Of a stretch of 47,460 nucleotides of DNA, positions 1-6,028 are shown one piece after another. Position 1 is the first letter of the stretch. Each line of letters opens with the position of its first letter. Source of the DNA: an uncultured Oscillospiraceae bacterium (GTDB lineage: Bacteria > Bacillota > Clostridia > Oscillospirales > Ruminococcaceae); NCBI GenBank assembly GCA_910584715.1, contig CAJUAN010000018.1, positions 1-47,460 of the forward strand. Direction: 5' to 3'. Made by a program: the position numbers and the translations under genes. The notes beneath the pieces were generated by a model. That model was not told the origin of the DNA, ran no database searches, and saw only the letters and a program-made list of their open reading frames with translations.

Positions 1-10
1 TTATGATTTT

Positions 11-43
11 GCCCCTAATCAGGTTTCTGATTAGGGGCTTTTT
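11..43 (+). terminator. Rho-independent terminator at the window edge
   Basis: A perfect 12-bp inverted repeat (11-22 and 27-38, loop of 4) is followed by five T on the + strand. It would end a + strand transcript entering from outside the window. The left arm also encodes the last codons and stop of the - strand gene that ends at 15, so one sequence serves as a coding 3' end and a terminator. Confidence 0.75.
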
Positions 44-344
44 CGACAGGCTGAACGGCAGCATATGATCTGCTGCCGCTGTAGGGGTTATTTTTTATGA
101 ATTCCACAAAAAATGCTTTATGGTCGGAGTCCGCAAAAAATGAACCGTAATTTTTGTACGCCGCTGTTATCCGCTCGGTAATATCATTCCGTTTCCAGCG
201 GTACAGCAGCTTTGCCGCCGCGTTTTTGTATCCGCGGAAACGTTCAAGTGTTACGCCGTTCACCCTAAATCCCGACCGCCTCGGCTTGAAATTCGGGACG
301 GTCTGCATCTCCCGCTCCACCGCTCTCCAATATGACGTATTCAT
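15..344 (-). CDS. Hypothetical protein, basic, about 109 aa
   Basis: I do not recognise this protein. It is basic, rich in Arg, Lys and aromatic residues, has no membrane segment, and lacks a catalytic motif I can name. The ATG at 344 begins M-N-T-S-Y-W; a TTG at 353 in the same frame sits closer to the GGAGATGAG stretch that overlaps the end of the upstream gene, so the start is uncertain. It lies 10-20 bases downstream of the acidic gene at 355-555 in the same direction, which suggests a two-gene unit. Its stop lies inside the hairpin at 11-43. The neighbourhood looks like decayed accessory DNA, so it could be an orphan left by an older mobile element. Confidence 0.45.
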   Translation of the reverse strand: MNTSYWRAVEREMQTVPNFKPRRSGFRVNGVTLERFRGYKNAAAKLLYRWKRNDITERITAAYKNYGSFFADSDHKAFFVEFIKNNPYSGSRSYAAVQPVEKAPNQKPD

Positions 345-354
345 AAAAAGCAAT

Positions 355-555
355 TCAACTCATCTCCATTCCGAAATCTTCTTCATATTCCTCGTCAATG
401 TCCTCGTCCGGTTCATCAGTGGAAGTGATATTGACATACTCTTCGATAATTGAAAGCACCTCGTCGTAGCTGCCAGATGCAAAAACGCGGGAGGACATTT
501 CGCTCGCCTCTGCCGCCATGCCGTTATCTTTCAATGTTCCGTTCTCTACACTCAA
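355..555 (-). CDS. Hypothetical small acidic protein
   Basis: A protein of up to 66 aa with a strongly acidic C-terminal half (runs of D and E from about residue 45), no membrane segment and no motif I recognise. The first possible start is TTG at 555 without a clear ribosome site; an ATG at 519 after a GAAAGATAA stretch is an alternative and would give 54 aa. The stop lies 10 bases before the start of the basic protein at 15-344. An acidic and a basic small protein in tandem could form a complex, but nothing in the sequence shows this. It may also be the 3' remnant of a longer gene. Confidence 0.35.
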   Translation of the reverse strand: MSVENGTLKDNGMAAEASEMSSRVFASGSYDEVLSIIEEYVNITSTDEPDEDIDEEYEEDFGMEMS

Positions 556-702
556 TCTATTACTCTAATTGCCGATTTTGCGTTATTTTAAATAAGGCAC
601 ACCTATGTCTTATATTTTTACATCATGAAAACATCATTACAGAAACATATTGTGAAAATAATTGATTTGCAAATAAACGTTTTGACAAAATGGAATAAAA
701 AG

Positions 703-745
703 AACGGCAGGCAATGTAGAAAAACTACAAAGTCTGCCGTTTTTC
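703..745. terminator. Bidirectional terminator-like hairpin
   Basis: AACGGCAG (703-710) pairs with CTGCCGTT (734-741), with an inner stem TGTAG/CTACA. T follows on the + side and A precedes on the left, so it could work in both directions. It lies in a gene-free stretch (556-897) that otherwise holds only the hairpin at 775-810. Confidence 0.6.
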
Positions 746-774
746 GTTGTTTAAGGCAACGCTGAACAATCCAA

Positions 775-810
775 TAAAAAACAGATATGCAGACCAAACT
801 GCATATCTGT
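775..810 (-). terminator. Strong terminator for the 898-1810 unit
   Basis: A perfect 12-bp inverted repeat (781-792 and 799-810, loop of 6) is followed on the - strand by a run of T. It lies about 90 bases beyond the stop of the membrane protein gene at 898 and is the natural end of that transcript. Confidence 0.75.
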
Positions 811-897
811 CCTGTATTACCGTACTTTATTAAATGTAATGGGAAACGATATATAATAGGACTAACATAATAACAATAGCAATTTGCAAAGCTTTTT

Positions 898-1212
898 TCA
901 GTTCAAAAAGCTTTCTATTAGTCCAATTAATAATGGGAATACACACATAATTGCATTAAAAAACATATAAATTATAAAACGCTTTAAATTTGAATTAAAA
1001 ACATTTTTGTAAAACTTTTTTAAAATTAATATTTCGCCTACTGTACACACTGCTAAGAGTATAGGAAAAACGATGATTCTAGAAATTTGATTAATATCAA
1101 ATTTTGGATTATCGGGGGAAGTTAAATCAAATAGAATAAATATTACCCATCCCAAAGCTACACAAATAATATTGGAAATAACTAGCAGAGTATTAATGAT
1201 TTTTTGTTTCAT
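898..1212 (-). CDS. Small three-helix membrane protein, unknown function
   Basis: A 104-aa hydrophobic protein with predicted membrane helices near residues 8-27, 45-63 and 79-99, joined by short basic loops. I do not recognise a family. Its ATG follows the TGA of the upstream HipA-like remnant with one base between, so translation is probably coupled. It has no strong ribosome site of its own. AT content is clearly higher than in the housekeeping genes further right, which fits accessory DNA. The hairpin at 775-810 ends the unit. It could be an immunity or stress protein of an old element, but that is a guess. Confidence 0.5.
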   Translation of the reverse strand: MKQKIINTLLVISNIICVALGWVIFILFDLTSPDNPKFDINQISRIIVFPILLAVCTVGEILILKKFYKNVFNSNLKRFIIYMFFNAIMCVFPLLIGLIESFLN

Positions 1213-1213
1213 A

Positions 1214-1810
1214 TCACCAATTAACTACCTCTCTATTGATATACTTTGTCCACTCATCACTATGAAAGTTTATTTTATAGCTTTCCGAGCGTTTTTTTAT
1301 TGACTTTTTTAAAACGGCAGGGGTTGGTATAGATATCCATATCCTAAAATTAATATCATCAAAAGCTATATTCCATGATTTTCCCGCTATTTCTGCACAG
1401 TTATTTCCAACGTCGTCCGAAAAATCGTTGTCAAAAAAGTTGACGTTTTTCCAAGCAAGGTCGGAGCTTTCGGGTCTGACCCAATATGAGTCGGACAGGC
1501 TCAGACCCATACATTTGGTGAGCAGCTCGCTTGTTGTACCGATTCCCATAGTTTCCAATGCCTTGTCTATACCGCTGCGGCTTATCGGTATCGAACGGTA
1601 CGACTACCATGCTTTAAGCTCCTGCAACTCTGGCTTTCCGTCCTTTACGGAAATACCGACGGGTATTCGCTCGGCGCAGTAAACATCACCGGCAGCGACA
1701 ATACCGCTGCTGTCGGTGTCGATTTCCACATCAAGCGTCCTGTGATTTTTATGCATAAGCGTGTATTTCACAGCGTCCCTCCATTCTTTCGTTTTATTGT
1801 ATTGTACCAC
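1214..1810 (-). pseudogene. HipA-like family N-terminal region, interrupted by an in-frame TAG
   Basis: Two open stretches in the same frame (1810-1607 and 1603-1214) are separated only by a TAG at 1604-1606. Read through, the junction gives W-stop-S-Y-R-S-I-P-I-S-R-S-G, then an L-L-T-K-C-x-G-L-S-L-S-D-x-Y-W-V-R-P block and N-F-F-D-N-D-F-S-D-D-V-G. I recognise this as the N-terminal region of a clostridial HipA-related protein family. From about residue 110 the sequence no longer resembles that family and the kinase part is missing, so the gene is truncated as well as stopped. Alternatives are natural readthrough or a sequencing error at the TAG. Family assignment is from memory. Confidence 0.6.
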
Positions 1811-2281
1811 ATTTTCCCTAAAAAATCAATAGTTCAAACAAAGCTGCTTGTAAATATATGTCGAATTTGAAAACAATAAAAGCCATGTCAAATGAATTTC
1901 ATAAGGCATGGCTTTCTCTGTTTTGCACATATTTAATTGTGAATTTTTGGCAATATTTATTTTTAAGGTTCAAATCCCCAAAAAATCTTTTTTCCTATGA
2001 TTTATTTAATGTATACAATATTTTTTGATTTTTGACGGTATTTTTCTACCGACGGTGTTCACGTCACTCGGAAATCTTTATTCCGAAGGCTTATTCATTT
2101 TTTGGTATTGTACACAAAAACTTTTCGGAATTTTCTACAAAAAGGGTTCGAATCCCTTTTTGCCCTAAAAACCTCTTAAAAATATCTACGGATTCTTACT
2201 CCGCATTTTGCCAAAAGAATTGCCCTCAAACCGCCTATCTAAGCCATTTGAGAGCTAAATATCTTTTTTCCAAAGGAAAGA
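1811..2281. other. Gene-free stretch left of the integrated element
   Basis: No gene supported. It holds an imperfect hairpin (about 1879-1914, AAGCCATG/CATGGCTT) and a perfect 8-bp stem at 2139-2161 whose loop TTCGAAT resembles a tRNA T-arm. Near the right end (2231-2255), GCCCTCAAA and TTTGAGAGC can form a stem that would lie just downstream of the tRNA fragment on the - strand. This may be the original terminator of the tRNA gene before the element integrated. Confidence 0.4.
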
Positions 2282-2288
2282 TGGTGCA

Positions 2289-2329
2289 CCTGACAGGAGT
2301 CGAACCTGCGACCTTCAGAGTCGGAGTCT
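2289..2329 (-). repeat. attL: 41-bp copy of the tRNA-Arg 3' half
   Basis: Identical over 41 bases to 11932-11972. The similarity extends through CCA with one mismatch (2288 A against 11931 G). The tRNA 5' half is absent here, so this is the displaced 3' end of the original host tRNA gene. Crossover must have taken place within the repeat. Confidence 0.85.
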
Positions 2330-2443
2330 CTTATAATGCTTTTCGTAACTTTTCATCTTGTGCCGCAAACCTACGTATTTAAGCCATTTGCGACTATTAC
2401 CTTTTTATAACTTGTCGTATTTTTTCACCGCAAAACGTAACTT

Positions 2444-2474
2444 TTGACAACAGTTGTTGTCAATTTGTTGTCAA
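2444..2474. promoter_or_regulatory. Left arm-type integrase sites (GTTGTCAA repeats)
   Basis: Two direct copies of GTTGTCAA (2456-2463 and 2467-2474, 11-bp period) and one inverted copy (2444-2451). The same pair with the same 11-bp period occurs near the other end at 11847-11865. Symmetrical short repeats inside both attachment sites are what arm-type binding sites of a tyrosine integrase look like; the role is inferred. Confidence 0.6.
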
Positions 2475-2929
2475 TTTCAGAGCAGGTCAAAGGGGGTACA
2501 GAGGAACCGCTGTCGCCCGTGTTTATGATATGCAGTTTACGGAATGTCATAAGCACTATGGCGTTACTTAGGGCATAGCCCAAGTAAGTCGTGCGGCTTT
2601 GCCGCCGTATGCTTTCGGTCAGCTATGAGGGGTGCAGGGGAACGCTGCCACACAGACTATTTACATCGGAAATAGTCATAGTGTGTTAGAACTTTCGGGG
2701 AAAGTGTTCCGTCGGAGCGACCCGCTCTCATATCCTTGCCATAGGATAGCAAGCGCAGAATAGTAGGTCTACTTTCATACCAATTGCTTATCCTCGCTGT
2801 AAGGCTATCAGAATGCCCCACAATCGACGAAAGCCATTTTATAATGAAAGTTACCATATAAAACATAAACCCTCTAAAAACAGCTCTGTAGTCGCTCTTA
2901 GAGGGTATCGTGATTTTAGGCAAGGAAAC
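2475..2929. other. Structured region without a convincing gene
   Basis: No gene supported. Several hairpins are visible: 2564-2587 (TTACTTaGGGC against GCCCaAGTAA) and 2655-2677 (GACTATTT against AAATAGTC). A 98-codon frame on the - strand (2953-2657) starts with TTG inside the hairpin at 2930-2951, has no ribosome site and shows no domain. I do not call it a gene, although it could be a decayed one or part of an RNA. Confidence 0.35.
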
Positions 2930-2951
2930 GGGAGCAGGTGAACCCGCTCCC
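2930..2951 (-). terminator. Hairpin after the Abi gene
   Basis: GGGAGC (2930-2935) pairs with GCTCCC (2946-2951) a few bases beyond the stop of the Abi gene at 2957. The U-run on the - strand is short (GTTTCC), so termination may be partial. Confidence 0.45.
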
Positions 2952-2956
2952 AAACA

Positions 2957-3817
2957 TCACAGCTTTAAAATATCCTCCCAATTTTCAGGGAAACCCATAT
3001 GCCTGAGGTTTATGTAATCCTTGTATTTTTTCAGCAAACCCTTTAACGGCTTAATAAAATCGTCCTGCCATTTCTCTTTGTCCGGATAAAAGAATTTAAG
3101 CGGCAAAAAATAATCAAAAATGCGGTTTTTCAGCGTGTAGTCCATTCCTTTCGGAGTAACGGGTTTTGAAGTGAATACCGTATAATAAAGCCTTGACGAG
3201 TGCGCACAATAATTTCTGAAGTCGGTAAGACATACCAGCCACGACTTGGCATTAGTATGAGTTGAACCGCATATTTGTCTGGCAATTTCTTTTTTATCCG
3301 TCGTTTTCATATCCGAATAAAAACGGGAAACCTCTCCGAAAGTAAACAATTCAATAATAACCCATATAGGAAAATTACCGTCATATTTTTCAATGTGGTG
3401 CTTTACAAAAGGCTGATTTTGGTTGTTTTTAATTGTTCGCGCTATATGTTCGGCAAAATTTTCAGCATTATGATACTGGTTGAAATTTTCCTTGCATAAA
3501 TATCCAAGCGCACCGTATTTTTGAGAATGGTAATATGAAATTTTTACTCTAAGCATAATTTCTATCTTTTCAAGTATTGAAAAGCAAAGGCGGCGCAGTT
3601 CGCAATCAAATTCGTGGATATTATAAACCGTTTCAAGACTTGTCCCGTCTATGTACATATCGTTTTCGGTCTTAAACGGCAAAAAATAAGCTGTAATCCG
3701 ATAATAATTGATCTCGCTTAAAACCTTGCGTGCAAATTTGCGGCTGCCTATATCACACCCGCGTGCGGCTATCTTGTCTATCTGCTCTTCAATGCTTGTA
3801 GGTTTTTTGACTTCCAT
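2957..3817 (-). CDS. Abi_2/AbiF-like HEPN protein, probable RNA-regulated toxin
   Basis: 286 aa, the usual length for Abi family proteins (AbiD/AbiF group, Abi_2 domain). Family blocks are visible in order: an I-N-Y-Y-R segment (about 36-40), F-D-C-E-L-R-R-L plus E-K-I-E-I-M-L-R (about 70-90), P-I-W-V-I-I-E-L-F-T-F-G-E-V-S-R (about 150-165) and R-N-Y-C-A-H-S-S-R-L (201-210). The last holds the R-x4-H motif of HEPN ribonucleases. Start chosen at 3817 because AGAGGTG lies 4-5 bases upstream; an earlier in-frame start has no such site. Two tandem short RNA units with U-runs lie directly upstream, and the second U-run ends 13 bases before this start, so expression should need readthrough or a regulated RNA end. 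Members act in abortive infection or toxin-antitoxin systems; RNase activity here is inferred from the motif. Confidence 0.85.
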   Translation of the reverse strand: MEVKKPTSIEEQIDKIAARGCDIGSRKFARKVLSEINYYRITAYFLPFKTENDMYIDGTSLETVYNIHEFDCELRRLCFSILEKIEIMLRVKISYYHSQKYGALGYLCKENFNQYHNAENFAEHIARTIKNNQNQPFVKHHIEKYDGNFPIWVIIELFTFGEVSRFYSDMKTTDKKEIARQICGSTHTNAKSWLVCLTDFRNYCAHSSRLYYTVFTSKPVTPKGMDYTLKNRIFDYFLPLKFFYPDKEKWQDDFIKPLKGLLKKYKDYINLRHMGFPENWEDILKL

Positions 3818-3830
3818 AAAACACCTCTGT

Positions 3831-3893
3831 AAAAAAACGTCCCCCACTGGGACACATCACCGCCGAAACGGGAGAGGTGCGGGGGGTCCTATT
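3831..3893 (-). ncRNA. Candidate RNA antitoxin unit B (proximal copy)
   Basis: The RNA would start about 7 bases after the -10 at 3900-3905. It forms a stem CCCCC (3882-3886) with GGGGG (3841-3845), encloses GCACCTCT and a CACC/GGTG inner helix, and ends in seven U (3837-3831) just before the ribosome site of the Abi gene. Leader (AATTAATA), GCACCTCT and CCCAG are shared with unit A, while stem bases differ in a pair-preserving way. Organisation agrees with RNA motifs reported upstream of abiF genes. Exact ends are inferred. Confidence 0.65.
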
Positions 3894-3899
3894 AATTAT

Positions 3900-3961
3900 A
3901 TTATACACAATTTTTCGGCTAAATACCAGCGTCAAACTGCACAAATTTAACCATAGTTAAA
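3900..3961 (-). promoter_or_regulatory. Promoter region of RNA unit B with a palindrome
   Basis: TATAAT on the - strand at 3900-3905 occupies the same position relative to unit B as the -10 of unit A. A TTGAC at 3927-3931 is too far upstream (about 24 bases) for a standard -35, so this promoter is weaker than that of unit A. A perfect 16-bp palindrome TTTAACCATAGTTAAA (3946-3961) lies upstream and could be an operator. Confidence 0.5.
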
Positions 3962-3995
3962 CTGTACATTGTGTATATTATTCCTACCGCCTTAT

Positions 3996-4047
3996 AAAAA
4001 ATACCCTCGCTGGGTCACTTGCAAGCAGAGGTGCGCGAGGTTTTATT
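3996..4047 (-). ncRNA. Candidate RNA antitoxin unit A (distal copy)
   Basis: Begins after a consensus promoter (4054-4082). It has the leader AATTAATA, a perfect 6-bp stem CCTCGC (4040-4035) with GCGAGG (4010-4005), the internal GCACCTCT shared with unit B, then GTA and six U (4001-3996), giving an RNA of roughly 50 nt with its own terminator. It carries no open reading frame of note. Confidence 0.65.
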
Positions 4048-4053
4048 AATTAT

Positions 4054-4082
4054 ATTATATGCGATAGTTTTCAATATGTCAA
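4054..4082 (-). promoter_or_regulatory. Consensus sigma-A promoter of the RNA/Abi module
   Basis: TTGACA (4082-4077), 17-base spacer, TATAAT (4059-4054) on the - strand. Transcription should start near 4047, immediately upstream of RNA unit A. This is the strongest promoter of the cargo region. Confidence 0.85.
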
Positions 4083-4174
4083 CTTTATTTTATCGCAAAT
4101 TTCTGTAGGTTTCTCCAAATTTCTCCGCTTTGCTTTATTATTCGCCATTTTTCAATAATTTATACCTTAAATTT

Positions 4175-4214
4175 CCTCCCGTTCGGCTCCATCAGGAGCG
4201 GGTTTGCTATTATC
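4175..4214 (-). repeat. Direct repeat, copy 1 (echo of an RHH gene tail)
   Basis: Matches 36 of 40 bases of 4636-4675. In the - strand frame both encode N-S-K-P-A-P-D-G-A-E-R-E-E. Copy 2 is the real C-terminus of the ribbon-helix-helix gene; copy 1 lies after the next gene, within a frame of about 20 codons that has a stop. The two copies flank the hypothetical gene at 4230-4625. Confidence 0.7.
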
Positions 4215-4229
4215 CTGCCGTATCTTCAT

Positions 4230-4625
4230 CTATTCATCATTCATTATGTCAAAATGCCGCCTATAACGCTTCGGTATTTCTATCGGAACATCATAACCGA
4301 GCTGCTTCAATGCCTGCGGAATTATTCTCATTCCGTCCTTAAAAAATTCCTTTATCCGCTTGTCTTTACGTGTTATGCTGCTGTAATCCGGAGGACAAAC
4401 AAAGGTCCAGTCCGCACCTGAACGGTCAACCACCAAACGAAAATATTTATCTATATCTCTGTCTGAAAATCCGACTTTAAGCAATAATATATGATGTTCT
4501 ACAGCCTCGTCTATCTGACTTGTTATAAGCGTTTCACCGTCATAAGATATTAGCACTAATAATGGCTCATCACGTTCTGAGGCATTGTTTACATTGTTTT
4601 TATCGGGATAATATATTATATTCAT
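4230..4625 (-). CDS. Hypothetical protein following an RHH gene; possible toxin partner
   Basis: 131 aa, no membrane segment, no motif I recognise. The C-terminal part is basic (K-R-Y-R-R-H near the end). Start chosen at ATG 4625 because GGAGGAG lies about 8 bases upstream; a GTG at 4631 overlaps the upstream stop codon but is too close to that site. The gene directly follows a ribbon-helix-helix gene, with two bases between stop and start, and is transcribed from the same autoregulated-looking promoter. That context (small DNA-binding protein followed by a slightly larger unknown) is common for toxin-antitoxin pairs, so a toxin role is possible but unproven. It is flanked by the 40-bp repeat described at 4175-4214, which suggests it was acquired or duplicated as a unit. 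Confidence 0.6.
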   Translation of the reverse strand: MNIIYYPDKNNVNNASERDEPLLVLISYDGETLITSQIDEAVEHHILLLKVGFSDRDIDKYFRLVVDRSGADWTFVCPPDYSSITRKDKRIKEFFKDGMRIIPQALKQLGYDVPIEIPKRYRRHFDIMNDE

Positions 4626-4627
4626 TC

Positions 4628-4852
4628 TCACTTCTCCTCCCGTTCTGCTCCGTCGGGAGCGGGTTTGCTATTGTCTCTATCCATAGTTTCATTAACGGCA
4701 CGATTTAAAAATTTATTTAAACTGCCGTCAAATTTTTCTGCGTGCGAAACAATCCCATTCTTTTCGCCCTTTGGAACTTTCATTTCAAGTCTATCATAAG
4801 TTTTAGCGTTATATTTAGCCGTTGCCCGCTGTCTTGCTGCACTTGTTGACAT
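4628..4852 (-). CDS. Ribbon-helix-helix (Arc-like) DNA-binding protein, probable antitoxin
   Basis: 74 aa. The block A-K-Y-N-A-K-T-Y-D-R-L-E-M-K-V-P-K-G-E-K is the beta strand and following turn typical of Arc/MetJ-type proteins from clostridial elements, followed by a helix (F-D-G-S-L-N-K-F-L-N-R-A-V) and a polar tail. Start chosen at ATG 4852 because GGGAGAG lies 8 bases upstream; an earlier frame extension lies inside the promoter. Two 11-bp palindromes overlap the -10 and flank the -35 of its promoter, as expected for negative autoregulation by such a dimer or tetramer. It probably represses itself and the downstream gene, acting as the antitoxin half of a pair if that gene is toxic. Confidence 0.75.
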   Translation of the reverse strand: MSTSAARQRATAKYNAKTYDRLEMKVPKGEKNGIVSHAEKFDGSLNKFLNRAVNETMDRDNSKPAPDGAEREEK

Positions 4853-4876
4853 TCTATTCTCTCCCTTCCTAATACT

Positions 4877-4916
4877 ATTATACAGTATAAATATAATATC
4901 GTCAATATACAGTATA
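4877..4916 (-). promoter_or_regulatory. Promoter with two operator palindromes for the RHH gene
   Basis: TTGACG (4905-4900), 17-base spacer, TATAAT (4882-4877) on the - strand. TATACAGTATA occurs at 4879-4889 over the -10 and at 4906-4916 just upstream of the -35, centres 27 bp apart. The near-identical palindromes suggest binding sites for the encoded RHH protein. Confidence 0.75.
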
Positions 4917-5012
4917 TACAATGCCGATATTATATGTTTGGCTAAATTGCCTATTTACAATATAATGTCGATATGATATAATAAATTCAAGCTCAACGAG
5001 CAAATACCAAAC

Positions 5013-5169
5013 AGGAGGTACACCGATTGCATATTGAAGAATAAGAAAAGCTCTTACATATTCCACCGACCAAAGTGAATGTAAGGGCGCAATCGTCCAA
5101 ACGGAGCAGGTTAATAACATTATAGCCGACCTGCTCCAAAATGTCAATAGAGAAAGGAAATGTTGTTTA
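5013..5169 (+). other. Leader region upstream of the zinc-ribbon gene
   Basis: An AGGAGGT at 5013-5019 has no good start codon at the right distance. A frame without stops from about 5040 is continuous with the downstream gene, but it has no ATG, GTG or TTG start. A 9-bp inverted repeat GGAGCAGGT/ACCTGCTCC (5103-5111, 5129-5137) lies 30 bases before the start. The region could be a structured leader or a decayed N-terminus. Confidence 0.4.
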
Positions 5170-5418
5170 ATGAATGCGTTTAGATGTGACTTTTGCGGAA
5201 AACTTTTTGCACATCGTGGTGAAATAAGAATTAACAGCCTTTTGGGAATATACTACACATTATTTAAAAATAATGATGATACGGTGATTGACATTTGTGA
5301 TACATGCCGTTGTCGTATTCAAGATTTGCTTGACGATATTCGAGATGACAGAATAAAAAGAGAAAAGGAAGAGGAAAGAGAGGCAGACGAATTGCTAAAG
5401 CAATACTTGTTTAGTTAA
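5170..5418 (+). CDS. Small zinc-ribbon-like protein
   Basis: 82 aa with two C-x2-C pairs (C6/C9 in C-D-F-C-G-K and a second in C-D-T-C-R-C about 35 residues later), which should bind one zinc, followed by a highly charged helix rich in K, R and E that could form a coiled coil. I do not recognise a named family. It is the only + strand gene inside the - strand half of the element and has its own terminator at 5441-5470. The ATG at 5170 follows an AGAAAGGAAA stretch about 10 bases upstream. In-frame open sequence extends 130 bases further upstream without a start codon, so a longer ancestral form is possible. Confidence 0.6.
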   Translation: MNAFRCDFCGKLFAHRGEIRINSLLGIYYTLFKNNDDTVIDICDTCRCRIQDLLDDIRDDRIKREKEEEREADELLKQYLFS

Positions 5419-5440
5419 TCAGCTGAATAAAGTCCAAATT

Positions 5441-5470
5441 CGCTCCGTCCAAACAGTGGAGCGGGTTTTT
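5441..5470 (+). terminator. Terminator after the zinc-ribbon gene
   Basis: CGCTCC (5441-5446) pairs with GGAGCG (5458-5463), followed by GG and five T on the + strand, 23 bases beyond the stop codon. Confidence 0.75.
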
Positions 5471-5497
5471 CATTAAAATTGCACTTTTAGTACATTT

Positions 5498-5935
5498 TTA
5501 CTGCACCTTTTGCTCCTGCCCCATTTCCCGCGCAAGCTCTTTCAAAGAAGCGGTAAGAGCGTCGTACTCCGTGCTTTGAGTATCGGCAGCCCTGCCATAG
5601 TCGGCGGTATACTTGTCGATAAGTATCGCCATTGTGGTGGCTATTTCGCGAAGGCTTGCCGCTTCTATCTTTTCGGGGTTTTTCAGCTCCGTAAGATAAA
5701 TGTCAAGTATCTCGCAAACGCCGCTTTTCTGCCGCTCCATATAGTCGAGTATCTCGGCGGTGTTCTGCTCTTTTTTCTGTGTGCATTTTCTTGCAATATT
5801 CTCATTTCCCTTGACAATATTCTTGACGGTATTCGGGGAAACGTCGTTCATTCTCCCGACGGCGTTATAGCTTTCAAGCTGAATGTAATCAGCAATAATT
5901 TTCTTTTTCTGCCTGTCGGTAAGTCTTGCCGCCAT
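5498..5935 (-). CDS. Phage HTH protein resembling a small terminase subunit
   Basis: 145 aa. The N-terminal part (about residues 4-45: L-T-D-R-Q-K-K-K-I-I-A-D-Y, then a helix-turn-helix ending V-S-P-N-T-V-K-N-I-V) is the pattern of clostridial phage proteins annotated as small terminase subunits or terminase-like HTH proteins. A helical C-terminal part follows. Start chosen at ATG 5935 because AAGGAAGGTG precedes it; upstream in-frame codons lack a site. It is the last gene of the element's early operon. If it is a TerS, it would direct packaging of element DNA into helper capsids, as phage satellites do. A plain DNA-binding regulator is the alternative; there is no large terminase in the window. 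Confidence 0.6.
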   Translation of the reverse strand: MAARLTDRQKKKIIADYIQLESYNAVGRMNDVSPNTVKNIVKGNENIARKCTQKKEQNTAEILDYMERQKSGVCEILDIYLTELKNPEKIEAASLREIATTMAILIDKYTADYGRAADTQSTEYDALTASLKELAREMGQEQKVQ

Positions 5936-6028
5936 AACAGCACCTTCCTTTTGCTTCAACCGCTTGACAAAAATCGGCGAGCAATGTATAATATTTTTAA
6001 ATATCAAAATTGTACCCAAAACCGCCTG

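Noticed and set aside
1967..1985. GGTTCAAATCCCC as a tRNA T-arm
   Set aside because: The stem does not pair and no tRNA body lies upstream; unlike 2139-2161 it is not even a good hairpin.
2032..2382. 116-codon + strand frame across the left attachment site
   Set aside because: Runs through the tRNA fragment and has no ribosome site or family similarity; the tRNA repeat explains the sequence.
2657..2953. 98-codon frame on the - strand after the Abi gene
   Set aside because: TTG start inside a hairpin, no ribosome site, no domain. Could be a decayed gene, so noted only as a region.
3831..4047. Two related units resembling a minimal CRISPR array
   Set aside because: Only two copies, each with its own promoter and terminator, unequal length and diverged stems; no equal spacers and no cas genes. 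An RNA antitoxin layout fits better.
4902..5147. 81-codon - strand frame upstream of the RHH gene
   Set aside because: Overlaps the RHH promoter and operators and has no ribosome site.
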